A stretch of 64,000 bases of DNA from Parablautia muri (GCF_009917485.1 NZ_QZDT01000008.1:79597-143596), one strand, 5' to 3'. Positions 36,779 through 44,688 are shown, counted from the first letter of the stretch. The notes: a model not told the origin generated them from the letters alone. A program made the numbers and translations.

Positions 36779-37624
36779 ATGAATCCATTCACCAACGAAG
36801 AATTACTGGAACTGATTCAAAAAGCCACCGCAGGAGACAAGCCGTCCCTGGAGATGGTGATGCTCAGTGTACAGGATCTGGTATTCAACCTGTCCCTCCG
36901 GATGCTGGGGACCTTTCCGGATGCGGAGGATGCCTCTCAGGACATTCTTTTAAAGGTCATGACGCATCTGTCATCCTTTAAGGGGGAGAGCGCCTTCTCC
37001 ACCTGGGTATTCCGTATTGCAGTTAATCACCTAAAGGACTACAAAAAGCACATGTTCGCCCAGTTTCCTTTAAGCTTTGAGTTCTATGGGGATGACATCC
37101 AAAATGCCAGGACAGAGGATGTACCGGATTTGACCCAGAATGTGGAGCAGGCAATCCTCGCGAAAGAACTGAAGCTGTCCTGTACCAATGTGATGCTGCA
37201 GTGCCTGGATACTGAGAGCCGTTGTATTTTCATTCTTGGAACCATGTTCCATGTGGACAGCCGCATTGCCGGGGATATCCTGGGCATCACACCGGAGGCC
37301 TACCGCCAGCGTCTGTCAAGGGTGCGCAAAAAGATGGCGGATTTTCTGGGGGAATACTGTGGGGAATACGGGAAGGGAAACTGCCGCTGTGCAGACAGGG
37401 TGAACTATGCCATCCAGAGTCATCGGATCAATCCCACACAGCTTTATTTCCAGCCAGCCGCACCTGCCCAGGTGATACTGGATGTAAAGGAGGCCATGGA
37501 GGAGATCGATGACCTGTCACAGGAATTTTCCTTTTGCAGAACTTACCAGTCCCCGGAAAACCTCAAACAGTTTATCAAAGAATTTTTAAACGGGGCTTCG
37601 TTTTCCGTTGTCGGGAACAGCTAG
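36779..37624 (+). CDS. ECF-type RNA polymerase sigma factor with C-terminal Cys-containing extension
   Basis: A 281-residue sigma-70-family protein. Region 2 is VFNLSLRMLGTFPDAEDASQDILLKVM with the FSTWVFRIAVNHLKDYKK that follows (core binding and -10 recognition); region 4 is RCIFILGTMFHVDSRIAGDILGITPEAYRQRLSRVRKKM (-35 helix-turn-helix). After about residue 200 there is an extra 80 residues starting CGEYGKGNCRCADRV, absent from minimal ECF factors. Start 36779 has AGAGGA upstream. No anti-sigma gene is adjacent. The gene and its right neighbour look more GC-rich than the sequence to the left, a possible sign of transfer. Confidence 0.85.
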   Translation: MNPFTNEELLELIQKATAGDKPSLEMVMLSVQDLVFNLSLRMLGTFPDAEDASQDILLKVMTHLSSFKGESAFSTWVFRIAVNHLKDYKKHMFAQFPLSFEFYGDDIQNARTEDVPDLTQNVEQAILAKELKLSCTNVMLQCLDTESRCIFILGTMFHVDSRIAGDILGITPEAYRQRLSRVRKKMADFLGEYCGEYGKGNCRCADRVNYAIQSHRINPTQLYFQPAAPAQVILDVKEAMEEIDDLSQEFSFCRTYQSPENLKQFIKEFLNGASFSVVGNS

Positions 37625-37681
37625 GAAATGGCAGGCTCCGTGTATTTTGGAAGATAGTCTGCAAAGCAGGAAGGAGAATCT

Positions 37682-38365
37682 ATGGATACGCAGTTGATTT
37701 TGAGCTACCTGAAAAGCTTAAGTGAAAATAATAATCGGGAATGGTATCATGCACATAAGGCAGAATACAAAGAGGCAAATGCCCAGTTTGAGGCACTGGT
37801 TCAGGAATTAATTTTGCAGATCGGAAAATTTGACAAAAGCATTTTGCCCAGAGAGGCGAAAGAGCTGACTTTTAAGCTGGTGAGGGATACCCGTTTCAGC
37901 CACGACAAGTCGCCTTATCATCCGGCATTCCGGGCGCATATCGGCCCTGGGGGAAAACTGCCTGTACCGGTCGGATACTATCTGATGGTCAAGCCGGGAG
38001 GCCAGTCCTTCCTTGGCGGTGGACTGTTTGCAGCTTCGTTCAAAGATGCCACTTCCATGGTCCGGGATCATATTGCGGCAAATGGCGGAGAATGGGAGAA
38101 TATCCTTCATGATCCTGAGTTCCAGAAGGAGTTTTCCGTGCATGGAACCGCTCTGAAAAATGTGCCCACTAGTTATGACAAAGAGCATCCGCAAGCGGAG
38201 TTTTTGAAATTTAAAAGCTGGTATCTGGAATATTCGGTCAGTGATGATATAGTCGCTGACGGGGAACGGTTTTTGGCAGAGGCAGTACGGCTGTTTCGGA
38301 TTATGAAACCCTTTAATGATTTTCTTAACCAGGCATTGAAAGATTTTCAGATGCCTGCAAGATAA
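37682..38365 (+). CDS. DUF2461 family protein
   Basis: A 227-residue protein of the DUF2461/TIGR02453 family: LSENNNREWYHAHKAEY at the N-terminus, then TFKLVRDTRFSHDKSPYHP, AHIGPGGK and YYLMVKPGGQSFLGGGLF are family blocks. The function is unknown. GGAAGGAG precedes the ATG. It follows the sigma factor by 57 bp on the same strand, so it may be its co-transcribed partner. Confidence 0.88.
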   Translation: MDTQLILSYLKSLSENNNREWYHAHKAEYKEANAQFEALVQELILQIGKFDKSILPREAKELTFKLVRDTRFSHDKSPYHPAFRAHIGPGGKLPVPVGYYLMVKPGGQSFLGGGLFAASFKDATSMVRDHIAANGGEWENILHDPEFQKEFSVHGTALKNVPTSYDKEHPQAEFLKFKSWYLEYSVSDDIVADGERFLAEAVRLFRIMKPFNDFLNQALKDFQMPAR

Positions 38366-38600
38366 AGAGATTTTATCATTTTGATATTTTTAAATTTTTA
38401 GAGGTGATTCATAATAATGTTGGCGACCGAGATCTCCCAGTCACCAGTATTATTCCCAAATCATACATTGCACTGCATACGGCTGATACGATTATTTTTT
38501 AAGAGCCGCCTGGTAAAGGAAAGGATTCCGATGATTCCCTCCTTTATCTGGCATTCTCTGACAGGAGGGCACGCAGTTCTTTGATTGCATAAATCGGGAC

Positions 38601-39080
38601 TCAGCTTAATTCATAAAGAACCTTATCATAATTCTTTACAAAATACCTGATATTGGTTCTTCCCTTCTGTATAATCGTATGTCCTTCTGCCTCCAGCTTT
38701 TCTTTTTGCGCCTTAATGCCCCCGGGATATTTAGTATTCAATTCACCATTGGCTTTTAAAGTCCTCCAATAAGGGGTTTCATCATCTGAACGCTGATAAC
38801 TCGCCCATGCTGCAATCGATGTAAAAATTCCCGCCGTAATCGGCTCTGTAAAATCTGCTCCATTTTGTTTGGCAAAGTATTCGCGAATCTTTCCAACTGT
38901 GATTACTTTTCCATACGGGATTTTTTTCATTACCCTATCGTATTCAATCGGCGGTGCAAAGTACATTTTATTTCCACCGTATTTTTTAATACTTTTTTCA
39001 TCAGTGATTATTTGAAACTTCGGCATATCTTTACTATCATGCAGCATAGCATTAAAATCCTTTTTATCTTCATTCGCCAT
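38601..39080 (-). CDS. MGMT-family DNA-binding protein (alkyltransferase-like)
   Basis: A 159-residue protein with the DNA-binding domain of O6-methylguanine methyltransferases: MKKIPYGKVITVGKIREYFA and the TPYWRTLKANGELNTKYPGG block. The active-site PCHR is replaced by YWRTL, so it cannot transfer alkyl groups to the usual cysteine; alkyltransferase-like proteins with this change flag damage for excision repair. The N-terminal 45 residues are a family-specific extension. It is monocistronic, about 2.3 kb from ogt and 2.8 kb from tag. Confidence 0.8.
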   Translation of the reverse strand: MANEDKKDFNAMLHDSKDMPKFQIITDEKSIKKYGGNKMYFAPPIEYDRVMKKIPYGKVITVGKIREYFAKQNGADFTEPITAGIFTSIAAWASYQRSDDETPYWRTLKANGELNTKYPGGIKAQKEKLEAEGHTIIQKGRTNIRYFVKNYDKVLYELS

Positions 39081-39255
39081 ATTCGATACCTCCTGTTTTT
39101 ATTTTAATCATTCCCATTGTTTTATGCAATGAGGCTGTTTTTGAAATTATAAGGAAATTACACATATAAAATTGTTATATTACATCAAAAATTAAAAAGC
39201 AGCGTACCACACTACTATTACAGGTATAATCGTCCTCATAAGAAGATATGATTTT

Positions 39256-39489
39256 TTAACGAAATTCCCCCGCCGGCATCTGGCTTATACCTGTTTTCAG
39301 TACATTTGGGTATTCTGCCTCACTGAAGGTTGTCTTTATCACCTTCTCTGCAGTCATATCAACGAGCATTTTTTCAAGGCAGGTATGCCATACAGCTTTC
39401 TTTCCTTTCGTTGCTTCTGTCAGCAGCTCCCAAGTATCATGGTACAGCAGGTTATCGGCAATGTTCATTTCTGCCTGATTCTTTTTCAT
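39256..39489 (-). CDS. Small protein of unknown function
   Basis: A 77-residue soluble protein (MKKNQAEMNIADNLLYHDTW onward). I recognise no family. AGGAGG lies 9 nt before the ATG, and the ATG overlaps the stop of another small minus-strand frame, which supports real translation. Both are next to restriction-gene remnants, so they may be leftovers of an integrated element. Confidence 0.5.
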   Translation of the reverse strand: MKKNQAEMNIADNLLYHDTWELLTEATKGKKAVWHTCLEKMLVDMTAEKVIKTTFSEAEYPNVLKTGISQMPAGEFR

Positions 39490-39626
39490 GCCCTGTTTCC
39501 TCCTTTTCTGTCTTTTTCGGTGGGAGAGAGCGTCAGTTCAAAGGTGTAGACCGGCTTATCCTCCCCGCACGATGCAGCCATTCCGAACCGTACAGAATGT
39601 ACATTAAAACATATGACAATCTCCAT
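39486..39626 (-). CDS. Very small protein of unknown function
   Basis: A 46-residue frame beginning MEIVICFNVHSVRFG and containing KPVYTFELTLSPTEKDRKGG, overlapping the next gene by ATGA. No ribosome site is clear and the family is unknown. It may be a truncated gene, since fragment junctions lie nearby at about 39640. Confidence 0.35.
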   Translation of the reverse strand: MEIVICFNVHSVRFGMAASCGEDKPVYTFELTLSPTEKDRKGGNRA

Positions 39627-39649
39627 TCCGGGCAATGCCACTGTTAATA

Positions 39650-39849
39650 AAATTACTCTGAATTCGGATGATATCCGAAAGATGTTGGAATCCGGACAAA
39701 GTTTTGATAAGGCAAAAGATATTACGCCATTTCTTGGGAAGTCGAAATATACACAGCAGTCATATTCTGATTGCCTCGCAATCTATAATGCAATCAGAGG
39801 AAGAAAAAATACCACTTCAAAGGCAGTGGCAAAGCAGGAAGAACTGTGA
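39650..39849 (+). pseudogene. Truncated gene fragment upstream of the restriction-gene remnant
   Basis: An open frame containing LNSDDIRKMLESGQSF and KYTQQSYSDCLAIYNAI, ending in a TGA that overlaps the next frame's GTG. Upstream of about 39640 the frame is only the antisense of the small minus-strand gene, so the true N-terminus is lost. It may be the 3' end of the partner gene of a two-gene restriction operon; I do not recognise the family. Confidence 0.4.
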
Positions 39850-40085
39850 TTATTCAGTCTCGTTTCGGCAGAGAGGATGATGATTTCTTCTTCCAGTATC
39901 TTTTGGACAGAGTGATGGACTTTCCCAACATTGTGGACTTAGAATCGAATGCCAATCAGGATAACCGGCTGTTTCATTTTCTGCTGTTCCTGTTCCCATA
40001 TTATCTGAAAACAGCAATGCGGAAAGGTCTGTTCAAGAAATACATTAGGTGCAGATACAATGACGAAAATGTGAAAGGTGTCACC
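39846..40085 (+). pseudogene. Remnant of a LlaJI/McrC-like restriction endonuclease gene
   Basis: The frame reads IQSRFGREDDDFFFQYLLDR and later FPYYLKTAMRKGLFKKYI with YNDENVKG. These blocks match my memory of the start of LlaJI-family (McrC-like) restriction subunits, which normally continue for several hundred residues. Here similarity ends at about 40085 and the frame runs into low-quality sequence with a TACTACACC direct repeat (about 40091-40120). I call it a 3'-truncated pseudogene. Confidence 0.5.
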
Positions 40086-40202
40086 AATCTACTACACCAA
40101 TTACTACACCATTTGCCCGTAAATTTACGTAGATTTATAACGAATTACACAGATAAAGGCAAAAAAACAAAAATTTGCATTCTCTATATCCCATTTTATT
40201 TT

Positions 40203-40562
40203 TCACTCTTTATAATCATCAATAATTTTCTGCAATTCCAGTATTTCATCTTCCTCAAGCTTTCTTCGTGAACAAAACGCTGCCACGAATCCCGGCAAAG
40301 AGCCTGCAAAGGCCTCCTCCACAAATTGTTCACTCTGTTTCGCCTGAAATTCCTGAAAAGAAATCTGCGAAGTCACTATCCCGCTTGTATTCCGGAAAAG
40401 CCCTTTTTCACAGAGACGCTTTAAAATAGTATATGTGGTCGACTTCTTCCATTTTAACTCCTTTTCGCCAAGCTTTACCAGTTCGCCTGATGAAATCGGC
40501 TCATTTTTCCATATGATCGTAGCAAATTTCATTTCCATCTCACCAAGTCTGTATCCTGACAT
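40203..40562 (-). CDS. BlaI/MecI/CopY-family transcriptional repressor
   Basis: A 119-residue winged-helix repressor. RLGEMEMKFATIIWKNEPIS and KKSTTYTILKRLCEKGLF are the family's DNA-binding blocks; the C-terminal FVEEAFAGSLPGFVAAF is the dimerisation helix. Members repress beta-lactam-resistance or copper genes and are inactivated by proteolysis or metal. The usual BlaR1/M56 partner is absent here. Start 40562 follows GGAGGT by 5 nt. It lies downstream of the YkgJ-like gene. Confidence 0.85.
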   Translation of the reverse strand: MSGYRLGEMEMKFATIIWKNEPISSGELVKLGEKELKWKKSTTYTILKRLCEKGLFRNTSGIVTSQISFQEFQAKQSEQFVEEAFAGSLPGFVAAFCSRRKLEEDEILELQKIIDDYKE

Positions 40563-40613
40563 CTTTAACCTCCACTCCAAAGCATTCATACTGAAAAATA
40601 CGAGCAAAATATC

Positions 40614-41321
40614 TTACCGATATAATTGAATCGCCTCCTTTGCTTCCTCTAACCGCCTATAAAACTGCTGGTAAAAGCCTTTTCCTTTTTCTTCCGCCAA
40701 ATCTTCATATGGCCTTACATAAAATTGTTTCAGCAGATACATATTCAAACTCTTTAAAATCGCTTCATTTTCCGTTTCCTTCACGATTTTCTGAGCATCC
40801 TTGAGGAAAAAATGCCAGTCCTTTATGTAGGCTTCATATTTACCAAGCTCCGGTATTTCCAGCCACTTCTTCACCTTTACCTTGGTTTTATTAGGATAAA
40901 TACATTCATGCACCTGCAGAAAATAGCAAAAATCATTTCCCTCATAAATTCGTCCCAGCGGAAACATCCGGCAAAAGCCCGGCCTGAATCCATGAATGGC
41001 ACACCTTCCCTCTCCGCTTAAAAAGGCACAGCAGTCATTCCCCTCCTGCATTTTCAAATTCGGCTGGATTATACCATCCACCACATTCAGTTCAAGCTTA
41101 TTCTCCATCAATTCCTCAAAGGCGGTGCCAAGACCTGTCTCCAGATTATAAATATCATAAGGGTCTAAAATAATGGAATTTCCCATACCCTGACAGCAGG
41201 AAAAGCAGCCTGCACATTCATTGCATCCTGCCTTTACCATATCATTTGCCCCATAAAGTCTTCCATCTGATATCTCTTTTAAATCAATTTCCCGTTCCAT
41301 TATTCTATATAAATCCTCCAT
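40614..41321 (-). CDS. YkgJ-family Zn/Fe-chelating Cys-cluster protein
   Basis: A 235-residue protein with the PF03692 cysteine cluster: CNECAGCFSCCQGMG at about residues 36-50, CCAFL, GRCAIHGFRPGFCRMFPLG. Cys spacing fits a metal or Fe-S binding site; function unproven. The C-terminal half is helical. The start is ambiguous: ATG 41321 lies inside the 36-bp repeat, and ATG 41300 (MEREIDLKEI) fits family N-termini better. The frame is open further upstream but overlaps ogt. It follows ogt by 35 bp. Confidence 0.82.
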   Translation of the reverse strand: MEDLYRIMEREIDLKEISDGRLYGANDMVKAGCNECAGCFSCCQGMGNSIILDPYDIYNLETGLGTAFEELMENKLELNVVDGIIQPNLKMQEGNDCCAFLSGEGRCAIHGFRPGFCRMFPLGRIYEGNDFCYFLQVHECIYPNKTKVKVKKWLEIPELGKYEAYIKDWHFFLKDAQKIVKETENEAILKSLNMYLLKQFYVRPYEDLAEEKGKGFYQQFYRRLEEAKEAIQLYR

Positions 41322-41348
41322 GCTGCCAACACCTGCCAATTTGGGCGT
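41313..41348 (-). repeat. 36-bp leader repeat, copy 2
   Basis: Exact match, in reverse orientation, to 34713-34748. It spans the junction between the ogt stop and the YkgJ-like start and includes the ATGGAGGAT that may serve as start codon or ribosome site. Confidence 0.9.
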
Positions 41349-41356
41349 CAGCTTTT

Positions 41357-41860
41357 TCACCGTATTCCCTCTCTTTCCAGATTCAGCATATATTCTTTGG
41401 CATAAAGGCCGCCTCCAAACCCCACCAGCGAACCGTCTGCCCCAATTACCCTGTGGCAGGGAATGAAAATCATAATAGGGTTTTTGTTGTTTGCTCCCCC
41501 AACCGCCCGGCAGGCTTTCGAATTTCCAATCTGCGCGGCGATTTGTCCATAGCTTCTCGTCTGCCCGTAGGGAATTGTACGGAGTGCTTTCCACACCTTC
41601 TTTTGAAAATCCGTTCCCTGGGGCGCCAAAGGCAGCGTAAATTCTGTTCTTTTTCCTTGAAAATATTCTATTAACTGATTTCCGGCCCTTTTCAGCAAAT
41701 CCGTCTCAGACTCTGTAAGAAATTTTATTTCCTTTGCAGGTGCATCCAAACAATATTTCTTTTCATACTCTCTGTCAAAGCATAAGGTCGTGACAGCTTC
41801 TCCATTTTCTTCTATATAAATAACACCTATGGGTGTCTGTAAATAACAGCTATGCTTCAT
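41357..41860 (-). CDS. ogt: Methylated-DNA--protein-cysteine methyltransferase
   Basis: A 167-residue Ogt/Ada-C-type protein. The active site PCHRVIGADGSLVGFGGG contains the alkyl-accepting Cys; the DNA-binding helix region is IPYGQTRSYGQIAAQIGNS with RAVGGANNKNP. It irreversibly removes alkyl groups from O6-guanine. The ATG at 41860 is 7 nt after GGAG and overlaps the tag gene by 11 bp, so the two repair proteins are co-translated. Confidence 0.94.
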   Translation of the reverse strand: MKHSCYLQTPIGVIYIEENGEAVTTLCFDREYEKKYCLDAPAKEIKFLTESETDLLKRAGNQLIEYFQGKRTEFTLPLAPQGTDFQKKVWKALRTIPYGQTRSYGQIAAQIGNSKACRAVGGANNKNPIMIFIPCHRVIGADGSLVGFGGGLYAKEYMLNLEREGIR

Positions 41861-42461
41861 CTTCCGGCTCCTTATAAACAACTGGATATTTTTTGATTAA
41901 AGGCTTGTACATAAAACAGCTTTCCACGTGGTCATTGATAATTCCACAGGCCTGCAAGTGGGAATAGACCGTTACAGAACCCAGATATTTAAAACCGCGC
42001 TTTTTTAAATCCTTACTGACCATATCCGACAAACGGTTTCTGGCAACAGGCGTTCCCTCCTTATGCCCTTTATACAAAATTGTCTTGTAATCGGAAAAGG
42101 CCCAAAGATAACTGTCAAAAGAGCCAAACTCCTGGGAAATCTTTATGTATTGCTTTGCATTATTGATGATCGCCTCAATCTTTCTCCTTGAACGTATCAT
42201 ACCAGGTTCCTCCAGAATTTCCTGCACCTTTTCTTCATTATATATAGCAATTTTTTCATATTCAAAATTGTCGAAACATTTTTTGAATATTTCCCGTTTT
42301 TTAAGCATCATCGTCCAGTTTAGACCGCACTGCATTACTTCCATCATCAAAAATTCGAACTGCTTTCTGTCATCATGTACCGGAATCCCCCATTCTTCGT
42401 CATGATATTTCTGATTGATGCCATTGTCACAGCACCAGGGACATCTTATTTTGTTCTCCAT
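41850..42461 (-). CDS. tag: DNA-3-methyladenine glycosylase I
   Basis: A 203-residue Tag enzyme. RCPWC near the N-terminus, YHDEEWG, MQCGLNWTMML, FGSFDSYLWAF and the C-terminal HLQACGIINDHVESC supply the Zn-binding Cys/His residues and the substrate pocket. It excises 3-methyladenine. Start 42461 has GGAGG 5 nt upstream. First gene of tag-ogt-ykgJ. Confidence 0.94.
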   Translation of the reverse strand: MENKIRCPWCCDNGINQKYHDEEWGIPVHDDRKQFEFLMMEVMQCGLNWTMMLKKREIFKKCFDNFEYEKIAIYNEEKVQEILEEPGMIRSRRKIEAIINNAKQYIKISQEFGSFDSYLWAFSDYKTILYKGHKEGTPVARNRLSDMVSKDLKKRGFKYLGSVTVYSHLQACGIINDHVESCFMYKPLIKKYPVVYKEPEDEA

Positions 42462-42700
42462 TGCTTCCTCCGTTTTCTTTTTGAAATACCTGCTTATAAA
42501 TGCCACTTATTTTAGGGTACACCCCCCATTCTTGCCAGCTCCCCGCAAATTGTATGTGTACAAAGCACACTATGTGCAAGCCCAAATTTGCGATTCGTAA
42601 AATCGGCCGCCAGGTTGATTTTTCAATCTAATCCCTTTGTTTCATTATACAGCTTTTTTTTACATTTAAAAACTGATAATAAATGATTTGTATCCTTATT

Positions 42701-42744
42701 TTACGGACTTTACAGTAAATGCAAAGTTCTAAACCGAATTGTTA
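42701..42744. repeat. Palindromic interspersed repeat, copy C
   Basis: TTACGGACTTTACAGTAAAT then GCAAAGTTCTAAACCGAATT: the same layout as the copies at 12351 and 12820. Confidence 0.6.
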
Positions 42745-42902
42745 TATCTTCCTTTGCCCTGTTTTGTACGATAATTAGAAATAAAAGTCTCGATAAAGCT
42801 ACACAATTATTACTGTAATTGCCTTACAATTGATATATGGTTTATTTCTTAGCTAAATATTCTATATTTATGAAGAAATTCGAAAAATTTGTAAAATTTT
42901 TC

Positions 42903-42931
42903 TTGTATTTTTGGTTCTAATTTGATATAGT
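42903..42931 (+). promoter_or_regulatory. Promoter of the first tandem secreted protein gene
   Basis: TTGTAT, 17 bp, TATAGT, 38 bp before the ATG; the second paralogue has nearly the same boxes and spacing. Confidence 0.7.
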
Positions 42932-42969
42932 AAATATAAATTCATAAAATATTAAAGGAGGATTTTCTA

Positions 42970-43731
42970 ATGAAAATGAAAAAATTGCTAGCACTTGCAT
43001 TGGCTGGCACAATGTTGGCTTCTATGTCCATGGTGGCATTTGCCGCTGAACCTCCAGCTTCTACTGGTGATGTTCTTGACATACTTGGTAAGGATTACCC
43101 AGATCTTGGAGCTGAATCTGTGGATAGCCCTTATCAAGATGGCGACAGATGGATTTATCCTGTTTATGATTCATGTGGAAACAGCCTTGGATATTACTGG
43201 ATCAGGGTCAATACAGGTGAAGTAGGTAAATCTGAAACTAAAGCTGACAGAGAAGCAAAAGCTGAAGCGCTTGCTGCAGAGGCTATGGGTATTCCTCTTA
43301 GTACAATTTACGCTGCAAGAGCTGACGGCAAAGAAATTGGTGAATATATCAGCAATTCTGTTTGCAAGGTAGATGGAATTGACGAAGTTACTCCTGTTGC
43401 ACAAGGTGGAAATGTTATCGTTGATGGCGAAGAAACCAATATCACATTTACCATTGATAAAGCTTACTATGCTTACACAGCTTATGCTAAAGCACAGGCT
43501 GCTGCTGTTGGCGGTACCGCAATCAATGTAGTAGATGTTAAAGCGCCTGTACGTTTCAGCAACGCGGAAGTAAACTTCTTTACACCTGGCGTTACAGCTG
43601 ATCAGAACATCCAGATTTACCAGTATGCTAATGGTGCATGGGCAAGCGTTGATGTTAAGGAAGTGAGAGAAGACCATGTTGTTGCTAACCTGACAGCTCC
43701 TGGCGTACTTGTATTTGTAAAAGTACAGTAA
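42970..43731 (+). CDS. Secreted protein of unknown function, tandem paralogue 1
   Basis: A 253-residue exported protein. Signal peptide residues 1-25 end in AFA, with cleavage before AEPP. Residues 30-85 form a unique region (VDSPYQDGDRWIYPVYDSCG). From about 95 on it matches its neighbour: an Ala/Glu-rich helix, GKEIGEYISNSV, EVTPVAQGGNVIVDGE, and a C-terminal beta-rich part AVGGTAINVVDVKAPVRFSN through LTAPGVLVFVKVQ. No family recognised and no catalytic motif or anchor seen. AAAGGAGG precedes the ATG, and expression signals look strong. Confidence 0.85.
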   Translation: MKMKKLLALALAGTMLASMSMVAFAAEPPASTGDVLDILGKDYPDLGAESVDSPYQDGDRWIYPVYDSCGNSLGYYWIRVNTGEVGKSETKADREAKAEALAAEAMGIPLSTIYAARADGKEIGEYISNSVCKVDGIDEVTPVAQGGNVIVDGEETNITFTIDKAYYAYTAYAKAQAAAVGGTAINVVDVKAPVRFSNAEVNFFTPGVTADQNIQIYQYANGAWASVDVKEVREDHVVANLTAPGVLVFVKVQ

Positions 43732-43784
43732 GTTTAAATTTTATATACTTGAAATCCTTAATATTATATAAACTACATTATGAA

Positions 43785-43818
43785 AAAGCATCGATGAAGA
43801 TCGGTGCTTTTTTATTTT
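43785..43818 (+). terminator. Terminator after paralogue 1
   Basis: AAAGCATCGAT/ATCGGTGCTTT stem (one G-U pair), 4-base loop, then TTTTATTTT. Confidence 0.85.
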
Positions 43819-43865
43819 AATCTTTCATAATTATCAAAAAATATCAATAATATAGTAAATTTATC

Positions 43866-43894
43866 TTGTAAAATATACATTGTTTTGATATAGT
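43866..43894 (+). promoter_or_regulatory. Promoter of the second tandem secreted protein gene
   Basis: TTGTAA, 17 bp, TATAGT, 38 bp before the ATG. Confidence 0.7.
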
Positions 43895-43932
43895 AAACTC
43901 GTAGTCTATAAAATATTAAAGGAGGATTTTTT

Positions 43933-44547
43933 ATGAATGCAAAAAAATTAATGGCACTTGCATTAGCCACTGTTTCAGTTGCTTCCATGTCTATGATGGC
44001 ATCTGCAGAAGAAAGCGTGAGCAGTAATTCTGTTCAGAAATCTGCATATGAAGCAAAGGCTGAAGCAGAATCAAGAGCCGAAGCACTTGCTGCAGAGGCT
44101 ATTGGTATTCCACTTACCACAATCTACGCTGCAAACGCTGAAGGCAAAGAGATTGGTGAGTACATCAGCAATTCTGTTTACAAAGTAGCTGGTATTGATG
44201 AGGTTACTCCTGTTGCACAGGGTGGAAATGTTATTGTTGATGGTAAGCAGACCAACATTTCATTCACAGTTGACAAAGCTTACTATACTTATACTGCTTC
44301 CGCACAGGCACAGGCTGCTTCCGTAGGCGGTACCGCAATCAATGTAGTAGATGTTAAAGCGCCTGTACGTTTCAGCAACGCGGAAGTAAACTTCTATACG
44401 CCTGGTGTTACAGCTGAGCAGAATATCCAGATTTTCCAGGCTTCAAACGGCTCATGGGTAAGCGTTGATGTTAAAGAAGTCAGAGAAGACCATGTTGTTG
44501 CTAACCTGACAGCTCCTGGCGTACTTGTATTTGTAAAAGTACAGTAA
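43933..44547 (+). CDS. Secreted protein of unknown function, tandem paralogue 2
   Basis: A 204-residue exported protein with signal peptide ending in ASA (about residue 25) and the same C-terminal 160 residues as paralogue 1; the paralogue-1-specific region after the signal is missing. The stretch GGTAINVVDVKAPVRFSNAE is identical at protein and DNA level in both copies, which points to recent duplication or gene conversion. Function unknown. It has its own promoter, ribosome site (AAAGGAGG) and terminator. Confidence 0.85.
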   Translation: MNAKKLMALALATVSVASMSMMASAEESVSSNSVQKSAYEAKAEAESRAEALAAEAIGIPLTTIYAANAEGKEIGEYISNSVYKVAGIDEVTPVAQGGNVIVDGKQTNISFTVDKAYYTYTASAQAQAASVGGTAINVVDVKAPVRFSNAEVNFYTPGVTAEQNIQIFQASNGSWVSVDVKEVREDHVVANLTAPGVLVFVKVQ

Positions 44548-44613
44548 GAAGGGTTTCATAACTCTTAAAAGCATACAGTATCAGAACAATGAACTGTGTT
44601 TTGCAAATTGACC

Positions 44614-44646
44614 TAAAAAATGCACCGGTATAACCGGTGCATTTTT
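44614..44646. terminator. Bidirectional terminator after paralogue 2
   Basis: AAAAATGCACCGGT/ACCGGTGCATTTTT perfect stem with a 3-base loop, between convergent genes. Confidence 0.9.
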
Positions 44647-44688
44647 CATGCAGAGTAAAATTGAATGGCTGAAAAATAAGCTGTGTTC

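Larger units (their letters stand above)
42462..42969. other. Intergenic region upstream of tag and the secreted protein genes
   Basis: AT-rich divergent region. It contains an imperfect hairpin near 42530-42590, palindromic repeat copy C (42701-42744) and the first secreted protein promoter. No gene seen. Confidence 0.6.

Noticed and set aside
40614..41594. 326-codon version of the YkgJ-like protein
   Set aside because: The extra N-terminal 90 codons overlap ogt in another register and lie upstream of the conserved family start.
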